Shown here: positions 26,258 to 38,804 of the stretch, in pieces
Position numbering within the stretch: the stretch's first letter is position 1
How the letters are laid out: each line of letters opens with the position of its first letter
Assembly (NCBI RefSeq): GCF_004345725.1
Contig: NZ_SLXG01000021.1
Span: 1-45,937, forward strand
Source of the DNA: Crenobacter luteus
Lineage (GTDB): Bacteria > Pseudomonadota > Gammaproteobacteria > Burkholderiales > Chromobacteriaceae
DNA length: 45,937 nucleotides
Reading direction: 5' to 3'
Translations under genes and position numbers: made by a program
The notes under the pieces: generated by a model
The model's input: the letters and a program-made list of their open reading frames with translations, nothing else
The model's database searches: none
Told to the model about the DNA's origin: nothing

Positions 26258-27403
26258 ATGACACGCCTGAACAAGCTTGCGCTGGCCGCGCTGGCGCTAT
26301 CGCTGGCCGGCGCGGTTCGGGCTGCGCCCTGCGGCGACTGGCCCGACTGGAACGTCTTCAAGCAGCGCTTCCTGTCCGATGGCGGCCGGGTGATAGACCG
26401 CAGCATGGAGAATATGCAGACGACCTCAGAAGGGCAGTCGTACGGACTGTTCTTTGCGCTGGTCGGTAACGACCGGGAGGCGTTCGCGCGCATCCTGGAC
26501 TGGACCCGCGACAATCTGGCCGGTGGCGACCTGACCGTGCGCCTGCCCGCCTGGCAGTGGGGGCGGCACGCCGACGGTAGCTGGGGGGTGATAGACGGCA
26601 ACAGCGCCTCCGATGCCGACCTGTGGATCGCCTACAGCCTGATCGAGGCCGGCCGCCTGTGGCAGGAGCCGCGTTACGCCGCGCTGGGCAAGCTCCTCGG
26701 CCAGCGTATCCTGCGCGAGGAGAGTGCCGAGTTGCCGGGGCTTGGGCCGACGCTGCTGCCGGCGCCGATGGGCTTTCACCCCGAGCCGACGCTGTGGCGC
26801 CTTAATCCGAGCTACGTGCCCCTGCAACTGGTCGACCGGATGGGCCGCGCGCTGCCCGCATCGAAGTGGAGCCGGCTCGCGGCCAGTTCCGAGGCGCTGA
26901 TCGTCGGCAGCGCGCCCAAGGGCTTCGCGCCCGACTGGGCCGGCTACCGGGCGGGAAAAGGTTTTGTCCCCGACACCAAAACCCGGGCGGTCGGCAGCTT
27001 CGACGCCATCCGCGTCTACCTGTGGGCCGGGATGCTGGCGCCTGACCATCCGGCGCGCGCGCGCCTGCTCGGCCGGCTGGCGCCGATGGCGGACCTGGTC
27101 GACAGGCGGGGCGCGCCGCCGGTCGAGGTCGACACCGTCGGCGGCCACGCCGGTGAAGCCGGGCCGGTGGGCTTTTCGGTGGCGCTACTGCCTTTCCTTT
27201 CCGCGTTGGGGCGCAAGAACGCCGTCGACGAACAGTTGACCCGCCTGGCGGCCAAGCCGCTGTCGGAGCGCCCGCGCAACTACTACGAGCATGTGCTGTC
27301 GTTGTTCGGCCTAGGCTGGCAGCAGCAGCGCTACGCCTTCAACCGGTACGGTGAAGTCCGGCCGCGCTGGGAGAGTGCATGTCCCGCCTTGCCCCGTTCC
27401 TGA
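26258..27403 (+). CDS. bcsZ: Periplasmic endo-beta-1,4-glucanase BcsZ (GH8)
   Basis: The protein has 381 residues (368 in E. coli) with a signal peptide MTRLNKLALAALALSLAGA to VRA. The GH8 catalytic acid is Glu58 in QTTSEGQSYGL, the predicted base is Asp119 in NSASDADLWIAY, and aromatic subsite residues (LPAWQWG) are present. It trims cellulose during secretion. The gene ends 25 bases inside bcsC. Confidence 0.97.
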   Translation: MTRLNKLALAALALSLAGAVRAAPCGDWPDWNVFKQRFLSDGGRVIDRSMENMQTTSEGQSYGLFFALVGNDREAFARILDWTRDNLAGGDLTVRLPAWQWGRHADGSWGVIDGNSASDADLWIAYSLIEAGRLWQEPRYAALGKLLGQRILREESAELPGLGPTLLPAPMGFHPEPTLWRLNPSYVPLQLVDRMGRALPASKWSRLAASSEALIVGSAPKGFAPDWAGYRAGKGFVPDTKTRAVGSFDAIRVYLWAGMLAPDHPARARLLGRLAPMADLVDRRGAPPVEVDTVGGHAGEAGPVGFSVALLPFLSALGRKNAVDEQLTRLAAKPLSERPRNYYEHVLSLFGLGWQQQRYAFNRYGEVRPRWESACPALPRS

Positions 27404-30400
27404 TCCTCGGCGCGCTGGCGGCGCCGGCCGTCCACGCCGCGGTCGATCCGGCCGAAGCGCTGCTGTCGCAGGCGCGGCGGTGGCAGAGCCTGGACCGCCA
27501 CGACTTGGCACAGCAGGCGCTAGACAAGCTGCTGCGCATCGCACCCGACCACCCGGATGGTCTGGCCCAGCTCGCGCTTTTGCAGTTGCGGACCATGCGG
27601 CGTGCGGAGGCAGCAGCGACGCTTGCCCGGCTCAAGCGGCTTCACCCCGGCCACCAGGGCATCGCGCGCGTCGAGCAGCAGCATCGCCTGCTGGCCGGCG
27701 CCGACCAGTCCCGCCTGTTGGCCGCACGCGCACTGGCGCGCAGCGGCAAGGTCGACGCGGCGATCGCGGCCTTCGACGCGCTCTACCGCGGCCGGCCGCC
27801 CGAGGGCGAGATGGCGCTCGAGTACTGGCGTCTGGTTGCGCGCAGCGAGCGGAACGGCTGGGCGCGCGCGCACGCCGGCCTGTCCGCGCTGGTGCGCGAC
27901 TTTCCGGATAACCGACGCTACCGGCTCGCGCTGGCCGAGCTGTACCTGGACAAGCCGCCGGCTCCGGCGAAGCTCTTCGCCGAACTCAAGACCCTTAGCG
28001 TCCATCCCGACAGCCGCAGCCAGGCGCTGGGTGTCTGGCGCCGGGCGTTGCTGCAGGAAAGGCTGGACTCGATGCAGCGTGGCGCTTTCGTCGCCTATCT
28101 GCGCGAGGTGCCGGACGACGACGCGGTCAAAGACCATCTGGCTGCCCTCGAAGGAGAGGCGGCGAAGCTGCGCGCGCTGCTGGCCGATCCTGCCTACCGA
28201 GCCCGGCTCGACGCCGCAGCCCTGCTCGACCAGAACCGCCTGGCCGAGGCGGAGGCCAAGCTCGATCGGGCGCGCACGCGCTACGGCGGCGAGCCTGATG
28301 TTCTCGGCGGCTACGGCCGGCTGCGCGAGAAGCAGGGGCGCTACGACGAGGCGATCGACCTTTACCGTCAGGCCGCAGCAAAGGACTCCGACAAGGCCGC
28401 GTGGCAGGCGCGCATCGCTAATGCGCGCCTTGCGCGGCAGCTCCAGCTCGCCGAGCGCGCCGAGGCGGCCGGCGAACTCGACAAGGCTTGGGCGATGTTG
28501 GCCGAGGCCGCCCGCATCAAACCGCGCTCGGTCGACCTGAAGGTCGCCGAGGGCCGGCTGCTGGCCCGGCGCGGCGAGCGCTCGGGAGCGAGCGCTGCCT
28601 ACCGGACCGCGCTGAAGATGGATCCCGGCAGCGGCGCTGCGCTCGCGGGTCTGGTCGAGCTGTCGCTGGCGGCTGGTGGAGCGGAGGAGGCGGAGCGCCT
28701 GCTCTCGTCCCTCGCGCCCGCGCGGCGCAAGGCTTTCGGCCGCGCCTACGCCGCCGCGCAGGCGCGCGTCGAGCGCGAGCGCGCCGAGCGGCTGCTCGCC
28801 GCCGGGCGTCACGAAGAGGCGATCGCCGCGCTGCAGCGCGCGGTCGCGGCAGAGCCGCAAGACCCATGGCACCGCTTTGCGCTGGCCAACGCCCACGTCG
28901 CTGCCGGGGAGGCGGTGCGCGGCGAGCGCCTGCTGCGCGAACTGGCCGACGCACCCGGTGCCGATGGCGAGGCGCTCTACGCCTACGCGCTGTTCGGTGC
29001 CCGGATTGGGCAGGACAGGGCGGCGCTGGACGCGCTGCAGCGCGTCGCACCCGTACAGCGAAGCGACGGCATGCAGGCCCTGCAGCGCCGTCTCTGGCTG
29101 CGCGAAACGCTGCGTCTGGCCAGCGCCGAGCTCGCCGCTGGCCGGCCGGCGCGGGCCGGGCAGCGTCTCGACGAGGCCGAGCGACAACTGGCCGGCGACG
29201 CGGAAGCGATGGCCGGGTTGGCACGCGGCTGGCTCGCGCTCGGCCGTCCCGAGCGTGCGCTTGCGCTGTCGGCCCGGCTGAGCACGAGCCAGCCGACGCC
29301 GGCGTCTACGCTGCGCCACGCCGACCTGCTGCTCGACATGGACCGCGACGACGAGGTGCGCGCACTGCTGGCGCGGCTGCCGGCCGAGGGGCTGGCCCGG
29401 GAGGACGCCGAGGCGCGGGCCGGCCTGCTGGCGGCGCTGGCCGCGCGCAAGGCTGAGCGGTTGTACCGCGACGGCGACCAGGACGGCGCGCGCGTCGTGC
29501 TGGAGACGGCGTTGGCCGAGGCGCCGAACGACGCGCGCCTGCTGCGCGAGCTTGCCGCGATCGATATCGCCCAGGCGCGCTGGCCCGACGCGGCGAGCAG
29601 GCTGGACGCGGCGCAACGTCGCGCGCCGGGTGACGATGAGGTTCGACTGCTGCGGGTCGACCTTGATCGCCTGAGCGGTCGGCTCGAGGCCGCGCGCTCC
29701 GGCATCGAGCAGTTGCTGGCCGAGGCGCCGGGGCGTTCGGTTGACTTCCGGCTGCGCGTCATCGACAGGCTGGAGGCGATGGGTGAGGCTGACGCGGCGC
29801 GGGCCGCACTCGTCCGACTGGCCGGGGCCGCCGCGCCGACGCCGCGCCTGTGGGCCTACGCGGCACGGCAGGCGCGCCGCGATAACCTGCCCGACCTCGC
29901 GCTGCGCCGCTACCGCAACGGTCTGGCGTCCGCGCCGGCTGCGACGCCGTTCGGCGAGGTGCCGCTGGCGAGTCGGCCGTGGTCCATGCTGCCGGGTGGG
30001 GCGGCGGTGGCGGCCGACGCGGGAGACGCGCTGCCCTCGCTCGGAGCAGGGCCGCTGCTTCCCGTCGCCTCCGAGACGGCCGACCGCGTCGCGCTGCACG
30101 AGGCCTACGCCGAGCTGCTCGACCGCCGTACCGGCGGCGTCCAGACCGGGATCGAGCTGACGGGACGCAAGTCGGGTACCGCCGGTCAGTCCTCGCTGCG
30201 GATGGCGCAGGCACCGCTCGTGGTGACCATCCCGGCGCGCGACGAGGGGCGAGTCTTCCTGAGGGCCGAGCCGGTGACGATGTCGGTCGGCACGCTGTCG
30301 CCCGACGACGGCTACAGCCGCGACCGCTTCGGCTCCATCCTGCTGTGCGGCGACGAGGCCGCCCGCCGCGCCTGCGCGGCGCGGGCCGGCGAGCAGCGCG

Positions 30401-31266
30401 CCACCGGCGTCGCCTTCGGCGTCGGCTACGAAAACGTCCGCTGGCGTGCCGACGTCGGCACCACGCCGATCGGCTTCGCGGTCGAGGACGTGGTCGGCGG
30501 TGTCCGCTACTCGGGCGATCTCGGACAACTCTATTACAGCGTCGACGCGTCGCGCCGCCCGCTGACCAGCTCGGTGCTGACCTACGCCGGCACGACCGAT
30601 CCGGCCAGCGGCCAGACCTGGGGCGGGGTGCGCGCGACCGGCGCCGCCTTCGGCCTGGGTTACGACCGTGGCGGCGCGTTCGGGGTCTGGTCCAACTTCG
30701 GCTATCACTGGCTGGACGGCCGGAACGTGAAGGACAACGACCGGCTGACGGCGATGGCGGGGATCTACTGGCGTGTCGTCGACGCCCCCACCGCAAGGAT
30801 GACGGTCGGCCTGAACAGCATCAACTTCTGGTTCCGGGAGAACCTGTCCGAATTCACCCTCGGTCACGGCGGTTACTACAGCCCGCAGCGCTACAATTCG
30901 CTGTCGCTGCCGGTCAGCTACGCCGGCCGCGGCGAGCGCCTGAGCTATGTGCTGCGCGGCTCGGTGTCGGTGTCGAATTCGCGTGAGAAGGATGCGCCCT
31001 TCTTCCCGAACGATCCGGAGCGACAGCGCGCGGCCGGCAACCCGGTCTACGCCGGCAGCTCCGGCTGGGGCAGCGGTGCCTCGCTCGGCGGCCTCTTCGA
31101 GTACCAGTTGGCGCCCAAGTGGGTGCTGGGTGGCCGCGTCGAGCTCGACTATTCCGAGTTCTACCAGCCCGGCCGCGTCGGCCTCTACCTGCGCTACAGC
31201 TTTGCGCCGCCGGCCAGCCCGCTGCCCTTCCCGCCGGAGCCGCTGCAACCGTATTCGAGCTTTTGA
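27379..31266 (+). CDS. bcsC: Cellulose export protein BcsC (TPR plus outer-membrane barrel)
   Basis: The protein has 1295 residues, somewhat longer than E. coli BcsC. It starts MSRLAPFLILGALAAPAVHA (signal peptide), with GGGAGAG before the ATG. About 900 residues of TPR helices follow (e.g. EALLSQARRWQSLDRHDLAQ, RYDEAIDLYRQAAAKD, SGASAAYRTALKMDPGSGAA). The last ~350 residues are the BcsC_C beta-barrel, ending in aromatic Phe (PYSSF) as outer-membrane proteins do. The TPR part scaffolds in the periplasm and the barrel passes the polymer outward. The 25-base overlap with bcsZ suggests translational coupling. Confidence 0.96.
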   Translation: MSRLAPFLILGALAAPAVHAAVDPAEALLSQARRWQSLDRHDLAQQALDKLLRIAPDHPDGLAQLALLQLRTMRRAEAAATLARLKRLHPGHQGIARVEQQHRLLAGADQSRLLAARALARSGKVDAAIAAFDALYRGRPPEGEMALEYWRLVARSERNGWARAHAGLSALVRDFPDNRRYRLALAELYLDKPPAPAKLFAELKTLSVHPDSRSQALGVWRRALLQERLDSMQRGAFVAYLREVPDDDAVKDHLAALEGEAAKLRALLADPAYRARLDAAALLDQNRLAEAEAKLDRARTRYGGEPDVLGGYGRLREKQGRYDEAIDLYRQAAAKDSDKAAWQARIANARLARQLQLAERAEAAGELDKAWAMLAEAARIKPRSVDLKVAEGRLLARRGERSGASAAYRTALKMDPGSGAALAGLVELSLAAGGAEEAERLLSSLAPARRKAFGRAYAAAQARVERERAERLLAAGRHEEAIAALQRAVAAEPQDPWHRFALANAHVAAGEAVRGERLLRELADAPGADGEALYAYALFGARIGQDRAALDALQRVAPVQRSDGMQALQRRLWLRETLRLASAELAAGRPARAGQRLDEAERQLAGDAEAMAGLARGWLALGRPERALALSARLSTSQPTPASTLRHADLLLDMDRDDEVRALLARLPAEGLAREDAEARAGLLAALAARKAERLYRDGDQDGARVVLETALAEAPNDARLLRELAAIDIAQARWPDAASRLDAAQRRAPGDDEVRLLRVDLDRLSGRLEAARSGIEQLLAEAPGRSVDFRLRVIDRLEAMGEADAARAALVRLAGAAAPTPRLWAYAARQARRDNLPDLALRRYRNGLASAPAATPFGEVPLASRPWSMLPGGAAVAADAGDALPSLGAGPLLPVASETADRVALHEAYAELLDRRTGGVQTGIELTGRKSGTAGQSSLRMAQAPLVVTIPARDEGRVFLRAEPVTMSVGTLSPDDGYSRDRFGSILLCGDEAARRACAARAGEQRATGVAFGVGYENVRWRADVGTTPIGFAVEDVVGGVRYSGDLGQLYYSVDASRRPLTSSVLTYAGTTDPASGQTWGGVRATGAAFGLGYDRGGAFGVWSNFGYHWLDGRNVKDNDRLTAMAGIYWRVVDAPTARMTVGLNSINFWFRENLSEFTLGHGGYYSPQRYNSLSLPVSYAGRGERLSYVLRGSVSVSNSREKDAPFFPNDPERQRAAGNPVYAGSSGWGSGASLGGLFEYQLAPKWVLGGRVELDYSEFYQPGRVGLYLRYSFAPPASPLPFPPEPLQPYSSF

Positions 31267-31277
31267 GGTCGCGCATC

Positions 31278-31652
31278 ATGAAAACCTTCCCTCCCTGCTG
31301 CGTGCTCGGCTCGCTGCTGGCCGCGCTGGCGGCCTTGCCCACCGCCGCGGCCGAGCCGGCGTCGCTGGAAGAGGCCCGGGCGCAGTACTGGAAGACGCCT
31401 CACGACCCGGCGGCCATCAACGCGCTGGCCTTGCGGCTACTCGAGGCCGGCGACGCCGCAGGCGCGCGGCTGTTGCTCTACCGCGCGGTCCGGATCGCGC
31501 CGGACAGGGTGGACATCCTGGCCAATCTGGCGCGGCTCGAGGCCGGCTCACGCGCCGTCGGGGCGATGCCGGGCGACGCAGCCGGGCTGCCGGACGGCGC
31601 GCAGCCCGATCCGGCGCTCGATCCACCGCCCCTGTGGCCGGCGCGGCGCTAG
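31278..31652 (+). CDS. Small secreted TPR-like protein at the end of the bcs operon
   Basis: The protein has 124 residues. ATG 31278 has GAGG about 9 bases upstream and lies 11 bases after bcsC. A signal peptide (MKTFPPCCVLGSLLAALAALPTAAA) precedes one or two TPR-like helical hairpins (ASLEEARAQYWKTPHDPAAINALALRLLEAGDAAGARLLLYRAVRIAPD in outline). A Pro/Gly-rich tail ends PLWPARR. The TPR motif resembles those of BcsC, so it may be a periplasmic partner or a piece derived from bcsC. It is not one of the standard Bcs proteins I recognise. It faces hexR, whose stop codon is 28 bases away, with no clear terminator between. Confidence 0.7.
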   Translation: MKTFPPCCVLGSLLAALAALPTAAAEPASLEEARAQYWKTPHDPAAINALALRLLEAGDAAGARLLLYRAVRIAPDRVDILANLARLEAGSRAVGAMPGDAAGLPDGAQPDPALDPPPLWPARR

Positions 31653-31680
31653 TCTTTTTCCGACGGGGAAGGCGGGCGCC

Positions 31681-32523
31681 TCAGGCGTCGAGGCTGCGCC
31701 GGCGGCCCTTGAGGCTGCGCTTGGTCTTTTCCAGCGTGCGCGCGAGCCCGGGGCCGCGCTTGAGCGCGACGCCGACGGCGAGTACGTCGATCAGTACCAG
31801 GTGGACGATGCGCGAGATCATCGGGCTGTAGGTTTCGCTGTCCTCCTGCGTGTCGGCCAACAGCGTGACGGTGGCGAGCTTGGACAGCGGCGAATTCGAC
31901 GAGGTGATCGCGACCACCTTGCAGCCGCCGGCCAGCGCGATCTCGACCGCGTCCAGGAGTTCTATCGTGCGGCCGGAGTTCGAGATCGCGACCAGCACGT
32001 CGTCGGGGCCGAGCAAGGAGGCGGCCATCGCCTGGACGTGGTTGTCGGCGTAGGCGACGGTGGGGATGTCGAAGCGGAAGAACTTGTGCTGCGCGTCGGC
32101 GGCGATGATGCCGGAGTTGCCGAGCCCGTAGAATTCGATGCGGCGCGCGTGGGCGAGCAGGGCTATCGCGTCGTCGAGCGCGGCCGAGTTGACCTCGTTG
32201 CGGCACTTGATCAGCGCCGAGACGGTGTTGTCGAACACCTTGGCGGCCAGTTCCGAGGTCGGGTCCTCGGGGCCGACGCTCGAATGCACGTAGGGCACGC
32301 CGTTGACGAGGCTGCCGGCAAGCTTGAGCTTGAAGTCGGACAGGCCCGCGCAGCCGAGCGAGCGGCAGAAGCGGATCACCGTCGGCTGGCTGACGCCGGC
32401 GTCGCGCGCGATGTCGGCGACCGCCGCCTGGATGAAGGCGTTCGGTTGCGAGAGCACCAGCTCGGCCACCTTCCGTTCCGCCGAGGAGAAGAGGTCGAGC
32501 TGGCTTTTGATGCGATCAAGCAT
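31681..32523 (-). CDS. hexR: HexR, RpiR-family repressor of glucose catabolism
   Basis: The protein has 280 residues. The N-terminal HTH_6 domain (residues ~1-77) contains IARDAGVSQPTVIRFCRSLG. A SIS sugar-phosphate domain (~115-255) contains RIEFYGLGNSGIIAADAQHKFFR and DVLVAISNSGRTIELLDA. HexR proteins bind operators near zwf and edd and are released by 2-keto-3-deoxy-6-phosphogluconate, the Entner-Doudoroff intermediate. It is the last gene of zwf-pgl-glk-hexR, 3 bases after glk. Candidate operators are annotated at 35667, 35845, 44381 and 44488. Confidence 0.94.
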   Translation of the reverse strand: MLDRIKSQLDLFSSAERKVAELVLSQPNAFIQAAVADIARDAGVSQPTVIRFCRSLGCAGLSDFKLKLAGSLVNGVPYVHSSVGPEDPTSELAAKVFDNTVSALIKCRNEVNSAALDDAIALLAHARRIEFYGLGNSGIIAADAQHKFFRFDIPTVAYADNHVQAMAASLLGPDDVLVAISNSGRTIELLDAVEIALAGGCKVVAITSSNSPLSKLATVTLLADTQEDSETYSPMISRIVHLVLIDVLAVGVALKRGPGLARTLEKTKRSLKGRRRSLDA

Positions 32524-32526
32524 GGA

Positions 32527-33504
32527 TTACCCGTCCAGGTGTGCGGCCAGCGCGGCCGCCGCTCCTGTCAGGGCCGGCCATGGGCTGGTGATGACGTAAA
32601 CCGGGATCGCCGCGAGGTAGGCCGAGAAGCGGCCCTTGTCCTCGAAGCGGGCGCGGAACGGCGAACGGGCGAAATAGTCGCCGAGCTTGGGCACGATGCC
32701 GCCGCCGATGTACACGCCGCCGCGCGCGCCCAGCGTCAGCGCCAGGTTGGCCGCGGCGGTGCCGAGTATAGCGGTAAACGTGTCGATCGCCTCGCGGCAG
32801 CGCACGCATTCGCCGCCGACGCCTTCGGCGCTGATCTGCGACGCGGTCTTCGGCTCCCAGCTTTCGCCGGCGATGTGGCTCAGCGCCTCGTAGATCAGCT
32901 TCAGGCCCGGGCCGGACAGCATGCGCTCCATCGACACGTGGCCGAAGCGCGCGCGCGCGAAGCGCCAGATCTCCAGCTCGCGCTCGTCGAAGGGCGCGAA
33001 GCTGGCGTGGCCGCCTTCGCCGGCCAGCGCGACCGGCGCGCCGCCCGGCGTCGGCACGAGGCCGGAAACGCCCAGCCCGGTGCCGGCGCCGAGCAGGGCC
33101 AGCGGCGCGCCCGCCAGCGCCTCGCCGCCGCCGACGCGCACCAGTTCGTGCCCGGGCAGGTGCGGCAGCGACAGCGCCAGCGCGGTGAAGTCGTTGATGA
33201 CGAGCAGGGTGTCGAGGCCGAGCGCGAGGCGGGTCGCCTCGATCGAGTAGGCCCAGTGGTGGTTGGTCATCTGCACCCAGTCGCCGGTGACCGGGTTGGC
33301 GATGCCGATAGACGCGTGGCGCACCGCCGCTTCGCCGGCGTCGGCGAGGTAGGTGCGGATGGCCATTTCCATCGTCGGGTAGTCGGCGCAGGCGAGCACC
33401 TCGATCCTGTCCAGCACGCCGGGCGCGGTCTCGAGCGCGAAGCGGGCGTTGGTGCCGCCGATGTCGGCGATCAGGCGCGGGAAGTCAGCGGGTCCAGTAA
33501 GCAT
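32527..33504 (-). CDS. glk: Glucokinase
   Basis: The protein has 325 residues (321 in E. coli). The phosphate-binding loop [14 protein letters not shown] is near the N-terminus. The catalytic Asp is in [13 protein letters not shown], and [11 protein letters not shown] and [10 protein letters not shown] are typical of the Glk (COG0837) family. It phosphorylates cytoplasmic glucose with ATP. The start overlaps pgl by 20 bases. It gives glucose 6-phosphate to Zwf of the same operon, which together with GluP suggests uptake of free sugar rather than a PTS. Confidence 0.96.
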   Translation of the reverse strand: MLTGPADFPRLIADIGGTNARFALETAPGVLDRIEVLACADYPTMEMAIRTYLADAGEAAVRHASIGIANPVTGDWVQMTNHHWAYSIEATRLALGLDTLLVINDFTALALSLPHLPGHELVRVGGGEALAGAPLALLGAGTGLGVSGLVPTPGGAPVALAGEGGHASFAPFDERELEIWRFARARFGHVSMERMLSGPGLKLIYEALSHIAGESWEPKTASQISAEGVGGECVRCREAIDTFTAILGTAAANLALTLGARGGVYIGGGIVPKLGDYFARSPFRARFEDKGRFSAYLAAIPVYVITSPWPALTGAAAALAAHLDG

Positions 33505-34159
33505 CGAAGGGCACTTTCGTCTGGTGGATGAGCGCGCTGATCGGCAGCGCGGCCGAAAGGTTGGCCGAGGCGGCCTCGAACACCTGTTTCTTGGTCTCGC
33601 CGGCGATCGCGAGGATCAGCCGTCCCGCCGACAACAGCGCCGCCAGCGTCAGGCTGATGCGCGCGTGCGGCGCCGCGGGCGGCGTCACCGCGAGGTAGGC
33701 GTTGGGGTTGGCCGGGTCGAGCCCGGCCGCCAGTTCCGGCGCGGCGGGGAACAGCGAGGCGGTGTGACCGTCCTCGCCCATGCCGAGCACGACGACGTCG
33801 ATCGCCTGGTACGACCGGTTCGCGGCGGCGACCGAGGCTTCGAGGTCGGCCGGGTCGGCGACGAGGCCGGCGAAGCGCGCGGCGGCGGCACGGCCGGTCA
33901 AGAGGTGCTCGCGCACCAGACGCTCGTTGCTGTCCGGGTGGTCGGCCGGCACGAAGCGCTCGTCGACCAGTGTGACGGTCACGCGCGACCAGTCAAGGTC
34001 GGCCTCGGCCAAGGTTTTAAAGAGCGGCACCGGCGACTTGCCGCCCGACACCGCGAGGCGCGCCCGGCCCTTCTCGGCCAGCGCCTGGCCCAGGCCGGCG
34101 ACGATGGCCTCGGCCAGCCGGGCGACGTGCTCGTCGCCGTTCTTGCAGGCAATCCACAT
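33485..34159 (-). CDS. pgl: 6-phosphogluconolactonase
   Basis: The protein has 224 residues, normal for the DevB/NagB-like Pgl type. Visible family motifs are [16 protein letters not shown] (substrate phosphate loop), [17 protein letters not shown], and [16 protein letters not shown] with the conserved Asp-Gly-His. It hydrolyses 6-phosphogluconolactone to 6-phosphogluconate. It lies one base after the zwf stop and overlaps glk. Confidence 0.96.
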   Translation of the reverse strand: MWIACKNGDEHVARLAEAIVAGLGQALAEKGRARLAVSGGKSPVPLFKTLAEADLDWSRVTVTLVDERFVPADHPDSNERLVREHLLTGRAAAARFAGLVADPADLEASVAAANRSYQAIDVVVLGMGEDGHTASLFPAAPELAAGLDPANPNAYLAVTPPAAPHARISLTLAALLSAGRLILAIAGETKKQVFEAASANLSAALPISALIHQTKVPFDAYWTR

Positions 34160-34160
34160 T

Positions 34161-35621
<1,461 letters not shown>

Positions 35622-35666
35622 GGGACTCCTCCAAATCTTCCAGTGTTGTGTGGGGTGTGAGCGGAT

Positions 35667-35681
35667 TGTAGTTATATTACG
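35667..35681 (-). promoter_or_regulatory. Candidate HexR operator upstream of zwf (degenerate)
   Basis: TGTAGTTATATTACG matches the stronger palindrome upstream of edd at 11 of 15 positions and keeps the GTAGT-N3-AYTAC layout with one arm mismatch. On the minus strand it overlaps a TACAAT sequence that would serve as a zwf -10 box. A repressor here would block zwf transcription. Confidence 0.55.
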
Positions 35682-35832
35682 CAATACGAACCAGCGCCTA
35701 ATCGTGATGGAGCCACCGTTTTTTATGAGGGATTACCAGTACTATCGCGTGGACAAAATAAGCAAATAACTGATAAATAAATAAAAAATATCTTTTCGAG
35801 ATGGTGTGGCGCGGCGAGATCCGGTTTTCGTG

Positions 35833-35861
35833 TTGCGTTTTGATTGTAGTAAAACTACTAT
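35833..35861 (+). promoter_or_regulatory. edd promoter with embedded HexR-type operator
   Basis: TTGCGT (35833-35838) and TACTAT (35856-35861) are spaced by 17 bases and form a weak sigma-70-like promoter. The spacer and -10 hold the perfect palindrome GTAGT-AAA-ACTAC (15-mer TGTAGTAAAACTACT at 35845-35859). The same 15-mer occurs upstream of ppc. A repressor bound here would cover the polymerase site. HexR, encoded next door, is the obvious candidate. Confidence 0.65.
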
Positions 35862-35899
35862 TCGACGCAACGACGAACCCGACCCACAGGATGACCGCC

Positions 35900-37732
<1,833 letters not shown>

Positions 37733-37739
37733 GACACAG

Positions 37740-38363
37740 ATGGACGCACTGACCTTGTTGCAGCAAAGCCCGGTGATGCCGGTAATCGTGATCAAGGAAC
37801 TGGACACGGCGGTCGATCTGGCGCGCGCGCTGGTCGAGGGCGGCATCCGCTCGCTCGAGGTGACGCTGCGCTCGGACGCCGCGCTCGACGCGATCCGCGC
37901 GATCGGCGCCGAGGTGCCCGACGCCATCGTCGGCGTCGGCACGGTGCTGACGCCGGCCCAGCTCGAGGCTTCGCTTGCGGCCGGCGCGCGCTTCGCGATC
38001 AGCCCGGGGCTGACGCCCGACCTCGCCGCCGCCGCGCGCGATATCGACGTGCCCTTCCTGCCCGGCGTGGCGACGCCGAGCGAGGCGATGTGGGCGGCCG
38101 AGCAGGGCTTTTCGGTGCAGAAGCTGTTCCCGGCCGAGGCGGTCGGTGGCCGCGCGCTTCTGAAGGCGCTGGCCGGCCCGCTGCCGCAGCTGAAATTCTG
38201 CCCGACCGGCGGCATCAACCTGGCCAACGCGCCCGAGTATCTCGCGCTGCCGAACGTGATGTGCGTCGGCGGCTCGTGGCTGACGCCCGAGGCGGCCGTC
38301 GACGCGCGCGACTGGGCGACCATCACCCGTCTGGCCCGCGAGGCGAGCGCGCTGGCGCGCTGA
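37740..38363 (+). CDS. eda: KDPG aldolase
   Basis: The protein has 207 residues (213 in E. coli). Glu40 in [11 protein letters not shown] is the general base. Schiff-base Lys128 is in [10 protein letters not shown], and KFCPTGGIN and CVGGSWL bind phosphate. It cleaves 2-keto-3-deoxy-6-phosphogluconate into pyruvate and glyceraldehyde 3-phosphate. It lies 7 bases after edd with AGGAG upstream. Confidence 0.98.
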   Translation: MDALTLLQQSPVMPVIVIKELDTAVDLARALVEGGIRSLEVTLRSDAALDAIRAIGAEVPDAIVGVGTVLTPAQLEASLAAGARFAISPGLTPDLAAAARDIDVPFLPGVATPSEAMWAAEQGFSVQKLFPAEAVGGRALLKALAGPLPQLKFCPTGGINLANAPEYLALPNVMCVGGSWLTPEAAVDARDWATITRLAREASALAR

Positions 38364-38401
38364 GCACCGCCGCGGGTCACGAAGAAATAGAGGACACCCC
38401 C

Positions 38402-38752
38402 ATGCTCAAACACTGCGCTTCCCCGTCCGCCGCCTTCGACCGCCGCGAGCCGGCCCCGGCGCCGCGCGTCTGGAAGTTCGGCGACGGTTTCGCCGACCTC
38501 GTCGCCGGCGCGCGCTTCCGTTTCGACCGCAACCCTGCCCAGGGCGACGCGACCCGCGTCGCGTTGCCGCACCCCGAACTGTTCGAGGCGGCGCGTCCGG
38601 GCGATGCGCTGCTGGTCGACGGCGGCCGGCTGCGTTTCCGCGTCCTTAGCGCGACGCGGGATGTAATCGATACCGAAGTCACCCGGGGCGGCGAGATCCT
38701 CGACCGCGAGGGCGTCCGGCTCGAGGCCGGCCCGCTCTCGGCCGCCCACTGA
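38402..38752 (+). CDS. Stand-alone pyruvate-kinase B (beta-barrel) domain-like protein
   Basis: The protein has 116 residues, 38 bases after eda, with GAGG upstream. I read it as the small B domain of pyruvate kinase. RVWKFGDGFADLVAGARFRFD in outline corresponds to 'KIR.GKF.DG...L..G..F.L.', NPAQGDATRVALPHPELFEAARPGDALLVDGGRLRF to '...D...V...Y..L...V..GD.ILLDDG.I', and LDREGVRLEAGPLSA to 'S..KGVNLPG..LSA'. The TIM barrel, active-site Lys, Mg/K ligands and C-domain are all absent, so it cannot be a kinase. The frame is open, GC and codon use match its neighbours, and the ends fall near domain boundaries. It could be a degenerate leftover or a retained small regulatory or structural protein. 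The homology is by eye. Confidence 0.6.
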   Translation: MLKHCASPSAAFDRREPAPAPRVWKFGDGFADLVAGARFRFDRNPAQGDATRVALPHPELFEAARPGDALLVDGGRLRFRVLSATRDVIDTEVTRGGEILDREGVRLEAGPLSAAH

Positions 38753-38804
38753 TAGCAACCAGAACAGTCATCGCAATGACGGGATCACACAAAGGACTGC
38801 AAGG

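Noticed and set aside
27520-31248. 1242-codon minus-strand frame opposite bcsC
   Set aside because: Antisense shadow of a GC-rich TPR gene; no domain is recognisable and it has no proper start context.
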